Counted from the stretch's first letter, positions 10,336 to 18,903 are shown. The stretch is DNA of 57,718 bases from Fructilactobacillus sanfranciscensis DSM 20451 (GCF_001436035.1 NZ_AYYM01000005.1:1-57718); one strand, 5' to 3'. A program made the numbers and translations. The notes: generated by a model from the letters alone, not told the origin.

Positions 10336-10368
10336 AAAGCAGACCTCAAATTTGAGATCTGCTTTTTT
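10335..10368. terminator. Bidirectional terminator between MFS gene and femX-like gene
   Basis: AAAAAGCAGA-CTCAAATTTGAG-TCTGCTTTTTT hairpin with flanking A and T runs, serving two convergent genes. Confidence 0.85.
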
Positions 10369-10376
10369 CATGTAGA

Positions 10377-11390
10377 TTAATCTTTCACTAATTCTTTGTA
10401 AACATCGTCATCAAGAACTGCATCGATTTCTCCGATGTATTCCACGGGAGCGGCTTTCACAAAAGTATGCTTAAAGACCCAAAGTGGATCACTGGTTGAT
10501 TCACTTTCAATTCCACCCATATCGTACAAGGTTATGTCAGGTTCATCAAGCGCCCATTGAATCATTTCAGTTTGCACTGCGTAAGGAGCATAGTAAGTAT
10601 TGCCATCCATTGAACCAGCATAGACATACCAAATCTTGTCTCCATACTTCAAAACAATTCCAGTTGAAAGCAATTTCCCATCGCGTTTGGCAACGTAAAT
10701 CCGCATGGTATTTTCATCAAAAGCATCTAACATCCGTTGAAAATATTCCTTAGGACGATAAGTAATGCCATGACGATTAGCCATCGTTTGATAAGTCGTG
10801 TAAAAGGCATCAATGGCAGCTGCATCATGTCCCCAGGTAACTTCCACTCCATCACGAATTGGGCGTTTCAATTTACTTTTAGTTTTAGAAGGATATAAAT
10901 CTAACGTTTTTTCTTTACCAGGAAAATTAGCTAAATCTAAGACCATATTCAACCGTGGTTGAATGGTGGCGTGCATTCCTTCGTCAGCAACATTGCGGTT
11001 CCGCGTTTTATAGCCACGTTTTTTTAATTCATCATTTAATTCATCTGAATATTCAATTTCTGGATCCATCCGTAAAACGTAAGCATCCGGTAAAATTTTT
11101 TTAGCTTCGGCAACTAATTTATCCAAAAGATCGAGGTCAAATCGGTCAGCAATGATTGGTCCCTTTGAAGCATAGGCAAACTTTTTTCCTGCGGGAGTAT
11201 CAGTTAACAACATTGACATTGCTGCCACGATTTCTCCGTTTTCGTTTTCAACAAATACTTCGCGTGCTTCCCAATTATTTTTAACTTTTGCCCAACCAAG
11301 GTCTTGGGTAAGACGTCCCTCTTTAGTACTACGCATAAATTTTTCGTAACGTGCTACCATTTCTTTATCTTTTTGGTCTAAAACTGGCAT
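10377..11390 (-). CDS. FemX/FemAB-type peptidoglycan interpeptide-bridge aminoacyltransferase
   Basis: FemXAB family protein of 337 aa, a non-ribosomal peptidyltransferase that uses aminoacyl-tRNA to add amino acids to the lysine side chain of lipid II. It has the tandem GNAT-like folds: N-terminal half with VENENGEIVAAMSMLL and ASKGPI, C-terminal half with KRDGKLLSTGIVLKYGDKIWYVYAGS, and the ending YDMGGI...DPLWVFKHTF. At 337 aa it is shorter than FemA/FemB (about 420) because the coiled-coil arm is reduced, as in FemX/FmhB-like proteins of lactobacilli. The amino acid added cannot be told from sequence. It is monocistronic. Confidence 0.88.
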   Translation of the reverse strand: MPVLDQKDKEMVARYEKFMRSTKEGRLTQDLGWAKVKNNWEAREVFVENENGEIVAAMSMLLTDTPAGKKFAYASKGPIIADRFDLDLLDKLVAEAKKILPDAYVLRMDPEIEYSDELNDELKKRGYKTRNRNVADEGMHATIQPRLNMVLDLANFPGKEKTLDLYPSKTKSKLKRPIRDGVEVTWGHDAAAIDAFYTTYQTMANRHGITYRPKEYFQRMLDAFDENTMRIYVAKRDGKLLSTGIVLKYGDKIWYVYAGSMDGNTYYAPYAVQTEMIQWALDEPDITLYDMGGIESESTSDPLWVFKHTFVKAAPVEYIGEIDAVLDDDVYKELVKD

Positions 11391-11480
11391 CTAATTCCCA
11401 CTCCTTCTAAATTATCTATTAGTGCTAATTATAGCATAATTACACTGGTAATAATCGAGGCCAAACTGGTTAAAAAAGAG

Positions 11481-11515
11481 TAAAAAACTCACCTTTCCTA
11501 GTGAAAGATGAGTTG
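11481..11515 (-). terminator. Intrinsic terminator after the TSUP permease gene
   Basis: AACTCA-CTTTC/GAAAG-TGAGTT hairpin followed by a T run on the minus strand. Confidence 0.75.
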
Positions 11516-11525
11516 GTTTTTATTT

Positions 11526-12308
11526 TTATAAATAAGCTTTGTAGCCCAAGTAACCGGCTAACACAAATGAAGCAATTGCAATTAACATTCTAAGCATTTT
11601 AACGTTCACATGCCGCACAATTAGTGGACCAGTATAACCACCAATTAGCAAACCAATTCCAAGTGGGACAACGGCAGCCCAATCAATCGTGGCTTTGAAA
11701 ATGAATAATAGCGTGGCAGCGACATTACAAATACAACACATAAAGTTTTTCACTGCATTATATTCGGCAAACCCTTCGTGAGTAATCACTCCCAAAATAG
11801 CGAGTAAAACTACCCCTCCAGCGGCTCCAAAATAACCCAAGTACCCACCGACAAATACAATTCCAAAGTAACTAATTAATTTAATAATGCGCTCTTTATG
11901 TGGATTTCGACCATCACGTTTTAATTTAGTTCCAACGTTACTTTCTGTTCCTCTACCAGAAATAATTAGCAAAATTCCAGCTGATAAAATGAAGAATGGG
12001 ACTACTTTTTCAAAGGTCGAAGCTGGCGCGATTAACAAAAGCGAACTACCGATAAAACTACCAATGACGGCTAGAATCGTATAACCCATTACTCGATGCC
12101 ACTGACCTTTTAATTCTCGCATTGAAGCAGGAATAGCTCCTAGTCCAGTACTAATCAAAGCCACCGTATTAGAAACATTGGCAACCACTGGCGGGATTCC
12201 TACAATTAACAGAGCTGGATAAGAAACAATTGATGCCAATCCAGCAATCGTTGCTAATAACCCCGCGAAAAATCCAGCAACAATTAAAAATAAAATAGTT
12301 AATAACAT
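11526..12308 (-). CDS. TSUP (TauE/SafE) family permease
   Basis: Membrane protein of 260 aa with about eight hydrophobic segments and the two repeated glycine-rich halves of the TauE/SafE family (FFAGLLATIAGLASIVSYPALL near the start, GGYLGYFGAAGGVVLLAILG in the middle). Family members export sulfite, sulfoacetate or related organosulfur anions; the substrate here is unknown. The ATG at 12308 follows an AAGAAGA-type weak ribosome binding site. It stands alone between a cell-wall gene and an MFS leader region. Confidence 0.85.
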   Translation of the reverse strand: MLLTILFLIVAGFFAGLLATIAGLASIVSYPALLIVGIPPVVANVSNTVALISTGLGAIPASMRELKGQWHRVMGYTILAVIGSFIGSSLLLIAPASTFEKVVPFFILSAGILLIISGRGTESNVGTKLKRDGRNPHKERIIKLISYFGIVFVGGYLGYFGAAGGVVLLAILGVITHEGFAEYNAVKNFMCCICNVAATLLFIFKATIDWAAVVPLGIGLLIGGYTGPLIVRHVNVKMLRMLIAIASFVLAGYLGYKAYL

Positions 12309-12496
12309 TTTTTAGAAATCTTCTTTCTATATGCGAATTGTCTAGCGTTATTACCCATTATACATTAAATTATTCTTAACTCGATGGGCGCAATGAAATT
12401 AAAAATTTAAATTAGCAATTTATTTTAATAATAATCAAATCAGCAGCTAAATAATTCGTGTATCAGCATCAAACGTCTACTTTTCAACTTTAATGT

Positions 12497-12524
12497 TTGT
12501 CTTTCTGTCGACTTTCTGTATAAT
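12497..12524 (+). promoter_or_regulatory. Sigma-A-type promoter for leader peptide and MFS exporter
   Basis: TTGTCT (12497-12502), 16-nt spacer, perfect TATAAT (12519-12524). Transcription would begin near 12531, giving a leader of about 125 nt before the MFS gene. Confidence 0.6.
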
Positions 12525-12560
12525 GTTTAATAATATAGAAAAATCGGAGGTTTTAGAATT

Positions 12561-12599
12561 ATGTCAAAATCAAGAACTGTCCTTATTCATTCAAAATAA
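12561..12599 (+). CDS. Putative 12-aa leader peptide (MSKSRTVLIHSK)
   Basis: ATG preceded by a strong GGAGG (12546-12550, 10 nt spacing), 12 codons, TAA stop. It lies between a good promoter and the MFS exporter gene, and two alternative hairpins follow it. This is the layout of translational attenuators that control ribosome-antibiotic resistance genes. Function is inferred from layout only; the peptide does not match a leader I recognise. Confidence 0.5.
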   Translation: MSKSRTVLIHSK

Positions 12600-12601
12600 C
12601 A

Positions 12602-12648
12602 AAGTAGCTCGAATTAATCCTTCAATACACAAGCTACTTATTGAGGAG
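12602..12648 (+). promoter_or_regulatory. Candidate translational attenuator hairpins before MFS exporter
   Basis: Hairpin A pairs AAGTAGCT (12602-12609) with AGCTACTT (12632-12639), 8 bp perfect. Element B, CCTTCAAT (12619-12626), can pair with ATTGAGG (12640-12646), which covers the GAGGAG ribosome binding site (12643-12648) of the MFS gene. The arms are interleaved, so ribosome position on the leader ORF could shift the balance. Confidence 0.5.
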
Positions 12649-12658
12649 TTCTTATAAT

Positions 12659-13921
12659 ATGAAAAGTTTAAAAAATCCCGTAGTACGTTATCTCTTAATT
12701 TTATCCACGATTGGAGTATTAGGAAGTAGCCTCTATCGTATTGTTTTAGTCCAATATGCAGCTACATTAGAATTTGCTAAATGGGCAATCGTTTTCGTTT
12801 CTGTTTCACAAATTATGCCCTTTTTGTTACAGGTAATTCCTGGAAAATATGCTGATAAAACCAAACAAAAATTTGGAGCAATGTTTTATACCCAGTTAAT
12901 CGCTGGGTTTATGTTTATTGTAATTGGTTTATTACTAGATTTACGCAGTTGGTTTGCCTTAGCAATCATTCTTTTTCTTGACGCAATTGTTACTTTGATT
13001 TCTATCTATGAAAGCGGTCTAATCGCTGTAATTCAAAAAAGATACATCCGCAAAGAACTTATGGAATCTTCTACAGGCTTGATTAGTGGATTATCGATCC
13101 TAATCAGTATGTGTGGTCAATCAATCGGGGTTGGAATTTTATTAATCTCCCATAACGATTTTCAAATTGTTGCTTACATAAATTCATTAACTTTTTTCAT
13201 CTCGTCAGCTTTTATTTACTTAAATCGAAAAAAGTTTAATGATAAAGGGCTAGCAAAACTTGTTCAAAATTCTGTTTCACATGAAACAATTGAACCAAAA
13301 GAAAAGATTAGTAAATCTCAATTTTGGAACAATGTAGAAAATGTCTTTCAAGCTAATCCTTATATTATGTTGACCAGCTTAGTTTTTGAAAATTTTGTTT
13401 TCTCGGGGATGTTCGCATACGTAAGCATTACTTTATTAAACGATAAATACATTAAACTCCCCTATTCCGTTAGCATTTTAATGTTTTCTGTTTCAATGGG
13501 TGCCGGATATTTACTCGGCAGTATCTTTGCTGACAAAATGCTCAACCATGTGCCCCTACCGTTAATTAGTATGGTGGTCGATTCTCTAACAATTTGTTTC
13601 TTTGTTTCAATGTTTATTTTTCACCAAGATTATTTTTCTTTTGCAATTATTTTCTTGATTTATCTCTTGTTTGGTAAATTCGATACTAAGATTTATTCGC
13701 GAACGGTGGTAGCTGTTGATGAAAAAATCTTAGCAAGTTTTCGAACTAAAATGAGTTCCATGGTTAATGCATCCCTTCCAATTGGAACCTTTGCATTACC
13801 TTTTATTGCAACTACTATGGGAAATATGTCTAGTTGCTTATTAGTGATTTTCTGTATGGCAGTTAATCTAGTTATTTTATTATTTGCTACTAAGGAAGCT
13901 TTTAATTTAAAAAAGGCTTAA
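12659..13921 (+). CDS. MFS transporter, probably a drug exporter under leader control
   Basis: Integral membrane protein of 420 aa with about 12 membrane segments. It begins with LKNPVVRYLLILSTIGVLGSSLYRIVL, and the first cytoplasmic loop carries a degenerate motif A (GKYADKTKQKF), as in MFS_1/enterobactin-exporter-like and macrolide-efflux-like proteins. The ATG at 12659 lies 10 nt after GAGGAG; an upstream TTG would start within that site and is rejected. The leader ORF suggests induction by a translation inhibitor (inference). The coding sequence contains a parS-like 16-mer at 13273. Phenylalanine-rich and A/T rich like its neighbours. Confidence 0.82.
   Translation: MKSLKNPVVRYLLILSTIGVLGSSLYRIVLVQYAATLEFAKWAIVFVSVSQIMPFLLQVIPGKYADKTKQKFGAMFYTQLIAGFMFIVIGLLLDLRSWFALAIILFLDAIVTLISIYESGLIAVIQKRYIRKELMESSTGLISGLSILISMCGQSIGVGILLISHNDFQIVAYINSLTFFISSAFIYLNRKKFNDKGLAKLVQNSVSHETIEPKEKISKSQFWNNVENVFQANPYIMLTSLVFENFVFSGMFAYVSITLLNDKYIKLPYSVSILMFSVSMGAGYLLGSIFADKMLNHVPLPLISMVVDSLTICFFVSMFIFHQDYFSFAIIFLIYLLFGKFDTKIYSRTVVAVDEKILASFRTKMSSMVNASLPIGTFALPFIATTMGNMSSCLLVIFCMAVNLVILLFATKEAFNLKKA
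13273..13288. promoter_or_regulatory. parS-like site (ParB loading) inside the MFS gene
   Basis: TGTTTCACATGAAACA, one base from the Firmicutes parS consensus TGTTTCACGTGAAACA. The identical 16-mer occurs at 33825 and 44338. Confidence 0.7.
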
Positions 13922-13934
13922 TTTAAACAATAAC

Positions 13935-13972
13935 AAAAAACGTCTAAATTTTTTCAAATTTAGACGTTTTTC
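13935..13972. terminator. Bidirectional terminator between MFS and pyruvate oxidase genes
   Basis: AAAAAACGTCTAAATTT, 4-nt loop, then the perfect complement ending in a T run. The two flanking genes converge. Confidence 0.85.
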
Positions 13973-13977
13973 TTTTT

Positions 13978-15792
13978 TTAAAGTTTTACATCATATTCAG
14001 CAAAGTAGTCAGTTAATGGTTTTAGATTTTCACCATCAAATTTATTGAATAATTCTGCTAAACTATAAGTTTTACCTTCTTGTTGAAGATATCTTGGGTT
14101 GACTTTTTCTTCTAATTTACCATCCGTAACCTTAACCATTAAATCTTCAACTGGCAAAGCACGATGATCATTAATTTCAATATCAAGCAAGAATGGTTTT
14201 CCAGCTTGAGTAGCTTTTAAAGCAGTATCAAATGCTGATGGAAGTTCAGAATAATTCTTAACTTTAAGTGCATCAATACCCATTCCTTTAGCAATCATTG
14301 AGAAGTCTTGACGTTGTAAATCAAGTCCAAAGATGTCCATTGGAAGATCTTCTTGTTCTCCTTCGATAAAGCTTAAATCACCATTTTGCGTAACGATGTT
14401 GATAATTGGAAGATGGTATTTAACCATGGTAACCAAATCTTGCATAACCATTGATAAAGCACCGTCTCCAGCAATGTTAAAGACTTGTTTATTTGGTTCA
14501 TCTAACTTAGCTGCAATTGCACCTGGAACTCCAGAACCCATTGTGGCAAACAAAGCTGAGATAAGCCAACGGTTAGTAGGTGCCAAATTCAAGTATCTAA
14601 AGGTGCTGATAATGTTATCACCCACATCAATTGAAAAGATAGAATCTTGGTTAGCAATCCGATTAACTTGTTCGTAAACTTGTGCAGGAGAAAGACTTTC
14701 ATTTTGACTAGCTTTAATTTGTGCTAAATAAGCTTTCCAATTCTTTTGGTCAGCTACAGCTGCTTTAAAGAATGCTGATTCAGGAACTGGTTGACTTGCA
14801 GCAATTGCTTTTTCAACAAAGATTGTTGCGTCAGACCAAATTGCTAAATCAGGAACATGATGACGACCAAGTTCAAGCTTAGAATTGTCAATTTGAACAT
14901 ATTTAAAATCATGACCAGCATAGTAACTGTTAGCAAATGGGAAGTCTCCTCCAATTGCAATCACTAAATCTGCAGTTCCAAGAATTTCGTCAGCTGCTTT
15001 AGAAGCGGCCCGATTAGCAGTTCCTAGATTACCTTCATAGTTTGGATCAATTAAACCAATTGCTAAACCATCCATAATCAATGGAATTTGAAGCTGTTTT
15101 GACAATTTGATTAATTTGTCTCCGCCTTGTTTAATTCCACGACCAACATGAATAACAGGACGTTTTGCAGATTTAACCATGTCTAAAAATTCAGAAACTT
15201 CAGTGTCTGTTGCAACTGGTTCTGGAGCTGTTTTTTCGTAAGTTGCAGAAGCTGAATCATACTTAACATCGGGAATTTGTGCAAACCCAAAGTCATTAGG
15301 AATTACAACCACTGTAACTCCTTTTTGAGCATAAGCTTCATGAATCGCACGGTCAATCACGTGAGGCAAACTTTCTGGGCTCATTACTACTCGATCGTAA
15401 ACAGCTACATCAGAAAAAATAGGAGCTTCAGGCATTTCTTGGAAATAATTGTAGTTCATATCGTTATGTCCAACTTGACCTACCAATGCTAACATAGGAA
15501 CTCGATCTTCTTTAGCATCGTACAAACCATTGAGCAAGTTAACTGCACCAGGACCAGCTGAACCAAATGCTACTCCAATTTTTCCAGTTAATTTAGCATG
15601 AGCGGCGGCTGCAAGAGCACCAACTTGTTCGTGACGAATTTGAATGTATTCAATATTATTTTTTTCTTCATCTAATGCATGGAGGGTTGAATTAATTGAA
15701 CCACCAGGATAACCATAAATTTGTTTAACCCCATAAGCTTCAATCACTTTTAACATTGCTACTGCTGCGGAAATTGTTTTTACATCTTTCAT
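13978..15792 (-). CDS. spxB: Pyruvate oxidase (thiamine diphosphate/FAD enzyme)
   Basis: 604 aa, the usual length. It converts pyruvate, phosphate and oxygen to acetyl phosphate, CO2 and hydrogen peroxide in the cytoplasm. The N-terminal TPP pyrimidine domain has IYGYPGGSINS and the catalytic-type glutamate in IRHEQVGA (about residue 50). The central FAD-binding domain has VIHVGRGIKQGG and TADLVIAIGGDFPFA. The C-terminal TPP-binding domain has NIAGDGALSMVMQDL, the GDG motif for magnesium/TPP. The start at 15792 follows AAAGGAGG; codons upstream overlap that site. A cre-like element about 40 bp upstream suggests CcpA repression. Acetolactate synthase relatives are excluded by the pox-type length and FAD segment, but not absolutely. 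Confidence 0.92.
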   Translation of the reverse strand: MKDVKTISAAVAMLKVIEAYGVKQIYGYPGGSINSTLHALDEEKNNIEYIQIRHEQVGALAAAAHAKLTGKIGVAFGSAGPGAVNLLNGLYDAKEDRVPMLALVGQVGHNDMNYNYFQEMPEAPIFSDVAVYDRVVMSPESLPHVIDRAIHEAYAQKGVTVVVIPNDFGFAQIPDVKYDSASATYEKTAPEPVATDTEVSEFLDMVKSAKRPVIHVGRGIKQGGDKLIKLSKQLQIPLIMDGLAIGLIDPNYEGNLGTANRAASKAADEILGTADLVIAIGGDFPFANSYYAGHDFKYVQIDNSKLELGRHHVPDLAIWSDATIFVEKAIAASQPVPESAFFKAAVADQKNWKAYLAQIKASQNESLSPAQVYEQVNRIANQDSIFSIDVGDNIISTFRYLNLAPTNRWLISALFATMGSGVPGAIAAKLDEPNKQVFNIAGDGALSMVMQDLVTMVKYHLPIINIVTQNGDLSFIEGEQEDLPMDIFGLDLQRQDFSMIAKGMGIDALKVKNYSELPSAFDTALKATQAGKPFLLDIEINDHRALPVEDLMVKVTDGKLEEKVNPRYLQQEGKTYSLAELFNKFDGENLKPLTDYFAEYDVKL

Positions 15793-15830
15793 AATGATAC
15801 CTCCTTTATTTGACCTAAGCATATTCTTCT

Positions 15831-15846
15831 TTGTAAGCGCCTACAA
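15831..15846. promoter_or_regulatory. cre-like site upstream of pyruvate oxidase
   Basis: TTGTAAGCGCCTACAA, a near-palindrome matching WTGNAANCGNWNNCW with one mismatch, about 40 bp before the start codon. CcpA control of lactobacillal pox genes is known, so the assignment is reasonable. Confidence 0.6.
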
Positions 15847-15871
15847 CACTTTGACTTATGAATCTAATCAC

Positions 15872-15900
15872 AAAAAATACGCTATCAAATGACAGCGTAT
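15872..15900 (-). terminator. Intrinsic terminator after the YibE/F genes
   Basis: ATACGCT-TC/GA-AGCGTAT hairpin; on the minus strand it is followed by TTTTTT. Confidence 0.8.
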
Positions 15901-15907
15901 CAAGTGT

Positions 15908-16660
15908 TTATATCGTTGTTTTTTTATGACGTAAAAAGATTCCAATCGTAACAGGAATAGTTAAAATTACTCCAATTGAAGAAATTAAAGTCATGATAAA
16001 TTCCGAAATGAAAATTTTATCATTAATGATCATACCAAAACTATAATTCAGACGTGAAAACCAGATAAACAAGGCTAGTAACTCTCCGTAAAAACCAAAG
16101 AACAACGTATTAAACGCGGTTCCAATGATTTCTTTTCCAATTAATAACCCCTCACTACGCAATTTAGCTCTGGTAATCGTCGGATTATGCGCTTCAATTT
16201 CAAATAAACCAGTGGCAATGGCAATCGAGGCTTCTGCCACTGCTCCCAAGCAACTTAAAATCGTCATTGCACACGAAACATCAAGGAATTTAACACCCAG
16301 TTGGAGTGACAATCCTTCTAAGTCTTCGGTATTTTCAGGACCAAAACCTTGAACTTGCGCCCACTGTTCAATTGGAACAATTAGTAAAATTACTATTCCA
16401 ACCACAATCAAAGATGTGATGAAAGCAATATCCGCATTTCTCCCTTGTTGATTACCAAAGTAAATCGAAATCACCAAGATGATCACCGCGTTAATCAGCG
16501 TCACAATTAAATAGGGAAAACCGTACGAAATTAAAACCACTGAAATAAATACCAAACAGAAGTTAAAAATTAAGCCTAAAAAAGAAACGAACCCCTGTTT
16601 TCCACCAGCCAATAACATTGATCCAAATAAAATTAATACTAATAAAGTTATCGTTGTCAT
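15908..16660 (-). CDS. YibE/F family multi-spanning membrane protein (second subunit)
   Basis: Membrane protein of 250 aa with about seven hydrophobic segments. It carries the family features CAMTILSCLGAVAEASIAIATGLFEIEAHNP and an internal cytoplasmic stretch. YibE/F proteins are putative transporters of unknown substrate, normally encoded as adjacent pairs. The ATG at 16660 overlaps the upstream stop as ATGA, with AAGGTG upstream, so it is coupled to its partner. Function is unknown beyond family membership. Confidence 0.82.
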   Translation of the reverse strand: MTTITLLVLILFGSMLLAGGKQGFVSFLGLIFNFCLVFISVVLISYGFPYLIVTLINAVIILVISIYFGNQQGRNADIAFITSLIVVGIVILLIVPIEQWAQVQGFGPENTEDLEGLSLQLGVKFLDVSCAMTILSCLGAVAEASIAIATGLFEIEAHNPTITRAKLRSEGLLIGKEIIGTAFNTLFFGFYGELLALFIWFSRLNYSFGMIINDKIFISEFIMTLISSIGVILTIPVTIGIFLRHKKTTI

Positions 16661-17772
16661 TTGATCACCTTCGTTTTGCAAATTGCCCCAGCAATCAAGC
16701 CAGTAATTGGAACGGTTAATGCAATTCCAATCCCACTAATCAAACTTTGAACAATTCCTAATGACATAATCATGGAACAAGAATAACCCCAACTGTTTCC
16801 GTTTTTCAAAAAGAGTACCATCATGGGAAAAGTTCCAGCCACAAAAATTAAAAATAACACGTTAATCAAGGGTCCCATAATGGAACGTCCAATCTTACGA
16901 GCATCTTCAAATAGTTGCCAAAAAGTTAACGTTGGCTCCTCCCGATTAACCGCAAACAGACTTGAAGTAATGTCAGCTGATAAATCCATGATTGCCCCTA
17001 ATGAGCCAATCATACTTCCGGCAAAAAAGAGCGGTAACCGTTGCTGCGTCACGTAGTCCATCATTTCAAATTTCATGCCACGTTGATGGGTAACCGAAAG
17101 GACGAGATAAGCAATTAAAATTGCCGAAAACGTGCCTAGAATCGTGGCCGCAATTGCCACGACTGTTTCTTTAGATTTCCCAAAGATTAGTAAAGCCGTT
17201 ACCATCGTAAAAATAATTGAAAGAATTGCGAATAGGATAAACGGATTGAAATTTGTGTGGACATCCAGCTCAATAGCCACCATGAATAATAAGGCATTAA
17301 CGACCAAACTCAATAGTGCCATCGACCCGCGAAATTTAAGAATTATTAACAAGAATGTAATTGTCAACCAACTTAGAAAAATCACTGTTGTATCCCGCTT
17401 AAATCCAGTAATCATAATTGAGGATGCTTTTAATTTCTGACTCCCAAGATGAACGAAAATCTGTTGTCCTGGATGATATTCTTGATCAGTTGCAGTAGAC
17501 CCGCTAAATTGATTTTGGGCTTTGACTGTTTTTCCTGCATCTTTTCCATTCAAAATCTTCAATGTTAATTTTTGATTTTCTTGATAATCACGATTTTGAA
17601 ATTCATCGGTCGTATTCGTTTTTCCATAATTATGAACTTGTTCCACTTGAGCCACGGTTTGTTGGTACAAAGGGGCATCATAATGCGTAAACAAAATTGC
17701 AACTACGCCAACAATCAAAATAATTAAAATCGTGAGCCACTTAATCTGAACCTTCGGCCTAATTCTTGTCAA
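16657..17772 (-). CDS. YibE/F family membrane protein (first subunit)
   Basis: About 371 aa. One N-terminal membrane segment (WLTILIILIVGVVAILF), then a 110-residue external domain rich in Q/N/T (with YHPGQQIFVHLGSQ, OB-like), then seven further segments including the family stretch QRLPLFFAGSMIGSLGAIMDLSADITSSL. I choose the TTG at 17772 because GGGAG lies 8 nt upstream. An ATG at 17835 in the same frame would overlap rlmH by 23 bp and lacks a ribosome binding site. Substrate unknown. Confidence 0.8.
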   Translation of the reverse strand: MTRIRPKVQIKWLTILIILIVGVVAILFTHYDAPLYQQTVAQVEQVHNYGKTNTTDEFQNRDYQENQKLTLKILNGKDAGKTVKAQNQFSGSTATDQEYHPGQQIFVHLGSQKLKASSIMITGFKRDTTVIFLSWLTITFLLIILKFRGSMALLSLVVNALLFMVAIELDVHTNFNPFILFAILSIIFTMVTALLIFGKSKETVVAIAATILGTFSAILIAYLVLSVTHQRGMKFEMMDYVTQQRLPLFFAGSMIGSLGAIMDLSADITSSLFAVNREEPTLTFWQLFEDARKIGRSIMGPLINVLFLIFVAGTFPMMVLFLKNGNSWGYSCSMIMSLGIVQSLISGIGIALTVPITGLIAGAICKTKVIK

Positions 17773-17812
17773 AATTACATCTCCCAAAAACTTTTTACCT
17801 CTAAGTTTAGCA

Positions 17813-18292
17813 TTATTTATGATAAGGGCTTCCATTATTAATCATAAATGCACGATAAATTTGTTCACAAAATACTAATCGCATCAATTGGTGAGGCAAA
17901 GTAAAACAGCCAAATGAAATTGTATCATTTGCTCGTTTCATTACTGCATCCGAAAGACCAAGTGATCCACCAATCACAAATGTAATGTCAGAATGGCCAT
18001 AGGTCGTTAAATCTTTAATTTTAGCGGCGAATTCTTCGGAGCTAAATTGCTTACCTAAAATTGCTAACGCAAACACAAATTCTTTATCACCAATTTTACT
18101 GAGAATCCGTTCTCCTTCTTTTTGTTTTACCTCATCCATTTCAGCTTCACTTAAAGACTCAGGTGCTTTTTCATCAGAAACTTGCACAATTTTAAATTTA
18201 CAAAAACGAGAAAGTCGTTTTTCATATTCCGAAATTCCATCACGAAAATATTTTTCTTTAACTTTTCCCACTACTACTAATTTGATGTTCAT
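17813..18292 (-). CDS. rlmH: 23S rRNA pseudouridine-1915 N3-methyltransferase RlmH
   Basis: SPOUT-family methyltransferase of 159 aa, the standard length. It methylates the pseudouridine at position 1915 in helix 69 of 23S rRNA on assembled 70S ribosomes. Diagnostic segments are [13 protein letters not shown] at the start, [11 protein letters not shown] (the SAM-binding knot) near residue 105-115, and the C-terminal [18 protein letters not shown]...SPYHK. It is the usual companion of walJ/htrA in lactobacilli, but here htrA is missing from the gap upstream. Confidence 0.97.
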   Translation of the reverse strand: MNIKLVVVGKVKEKYFRDGISEYEKRLSRFCKFKIVQVSDEKAPESLSEAEMDEVKQKEGERILSKIGDKEFVFALAILGKQFSSEEFAAKIKDLTTYGHSDITFVIGGSLGLSDAVMKRANDTISFGCFTLPHQLMRLVFCEQIYRAFMINNGSPYHK

Positions 18293-18901
18293 AACTCGAC
18301 TCCTTTTAACAGTTTATCCACAAAGTTATCCACAAAAATCACAATCAAATGCTTCTTTTTGTGGATTTATCCCCAACGCTTTTTTCTCACTTGTTGTCAA
18401 TTTATTTTTTATTTCACACCTTTTTCCACAGCAACATATGTTCGTTAACACAAAATTAATTGGCTAAAACGCTTGTTATTAAAGCATTTAAAAAATATTT
18501 TGAATGTTTCTCAAAGTTATCCACACACGTTATGGATAACCATCCGAATTTTATTAACTGCTAACAAATCCTTAAGTGACAAGCTTTAACGTATCCACGG
18601 ATAGTTGTACACAGGTTTATCCACAACTTATTGACTGTGCTTTTTTTGGTTGTTTATTTTTCTTAATTATCAATTTTAAATGTTATCATTCGTTCGTAAT
18701 TAAAAAAATAGGCTAACAGAATGTTACTAAAACTTTTTCGATTTTTCCGCTTCCTTTTATCATTATAGCTGACTTTTTACTTTAATTTTTTCATTTTAAC
18801 AAAATCCACATTTCGTTAGGTTGTATCATACTAATTTTATAATATCCGTTTCAGCAACTTATTCACAAAAAAAGTGCGATTATCAGTTGGATAATCACAC
18901 T
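18293..18901. other. Gene-free walJ-rlmH gap with a DnaA-box cluster
   Basis: 609 bp without a supported ORF. It holds four perfect TTATCCACA boxes in the same orientation, at 18314, 18326, 18517 and 18617. Near matches are TTATCCCCA (18367), TTTTCCACA (18422), TTATCCATA on the minus strand (18531-18539) and TTATTCACA (18859). The sequence between and after them is very A/T rich. In related lactobacilli this gap usually carries htrA. I find no HtrA remnant. A subsidiary origin element or a DnaA-titrating cluster are both possible. Confidence 0.75.
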
Positions 18902-18903
18902 TT
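18867..18903 (-). terminator. Intrinsic terminator of the walRK operon (after walJ)
   Basis: AAAGTG-GATTATC/GATAATC-CACTTT hairpin overlapping the walJ stop codon, followed by a T run on the minus strand. Confidence 0.75.

Noticed and set aside
12641-12658. A longer start (TTG) for the second MFS exporter
   Set aside because: It begins within the GAGGAG ribosome binding site of the ATG at 12659.
18282-18467. A 61-codon plus-strand frame in the DnaA-box gap
   Set aside because: It starts inside rlmH on the opposite strand, has no ribosome binding site, and its composition follows the A/T-rich boxes; no family resemblance.
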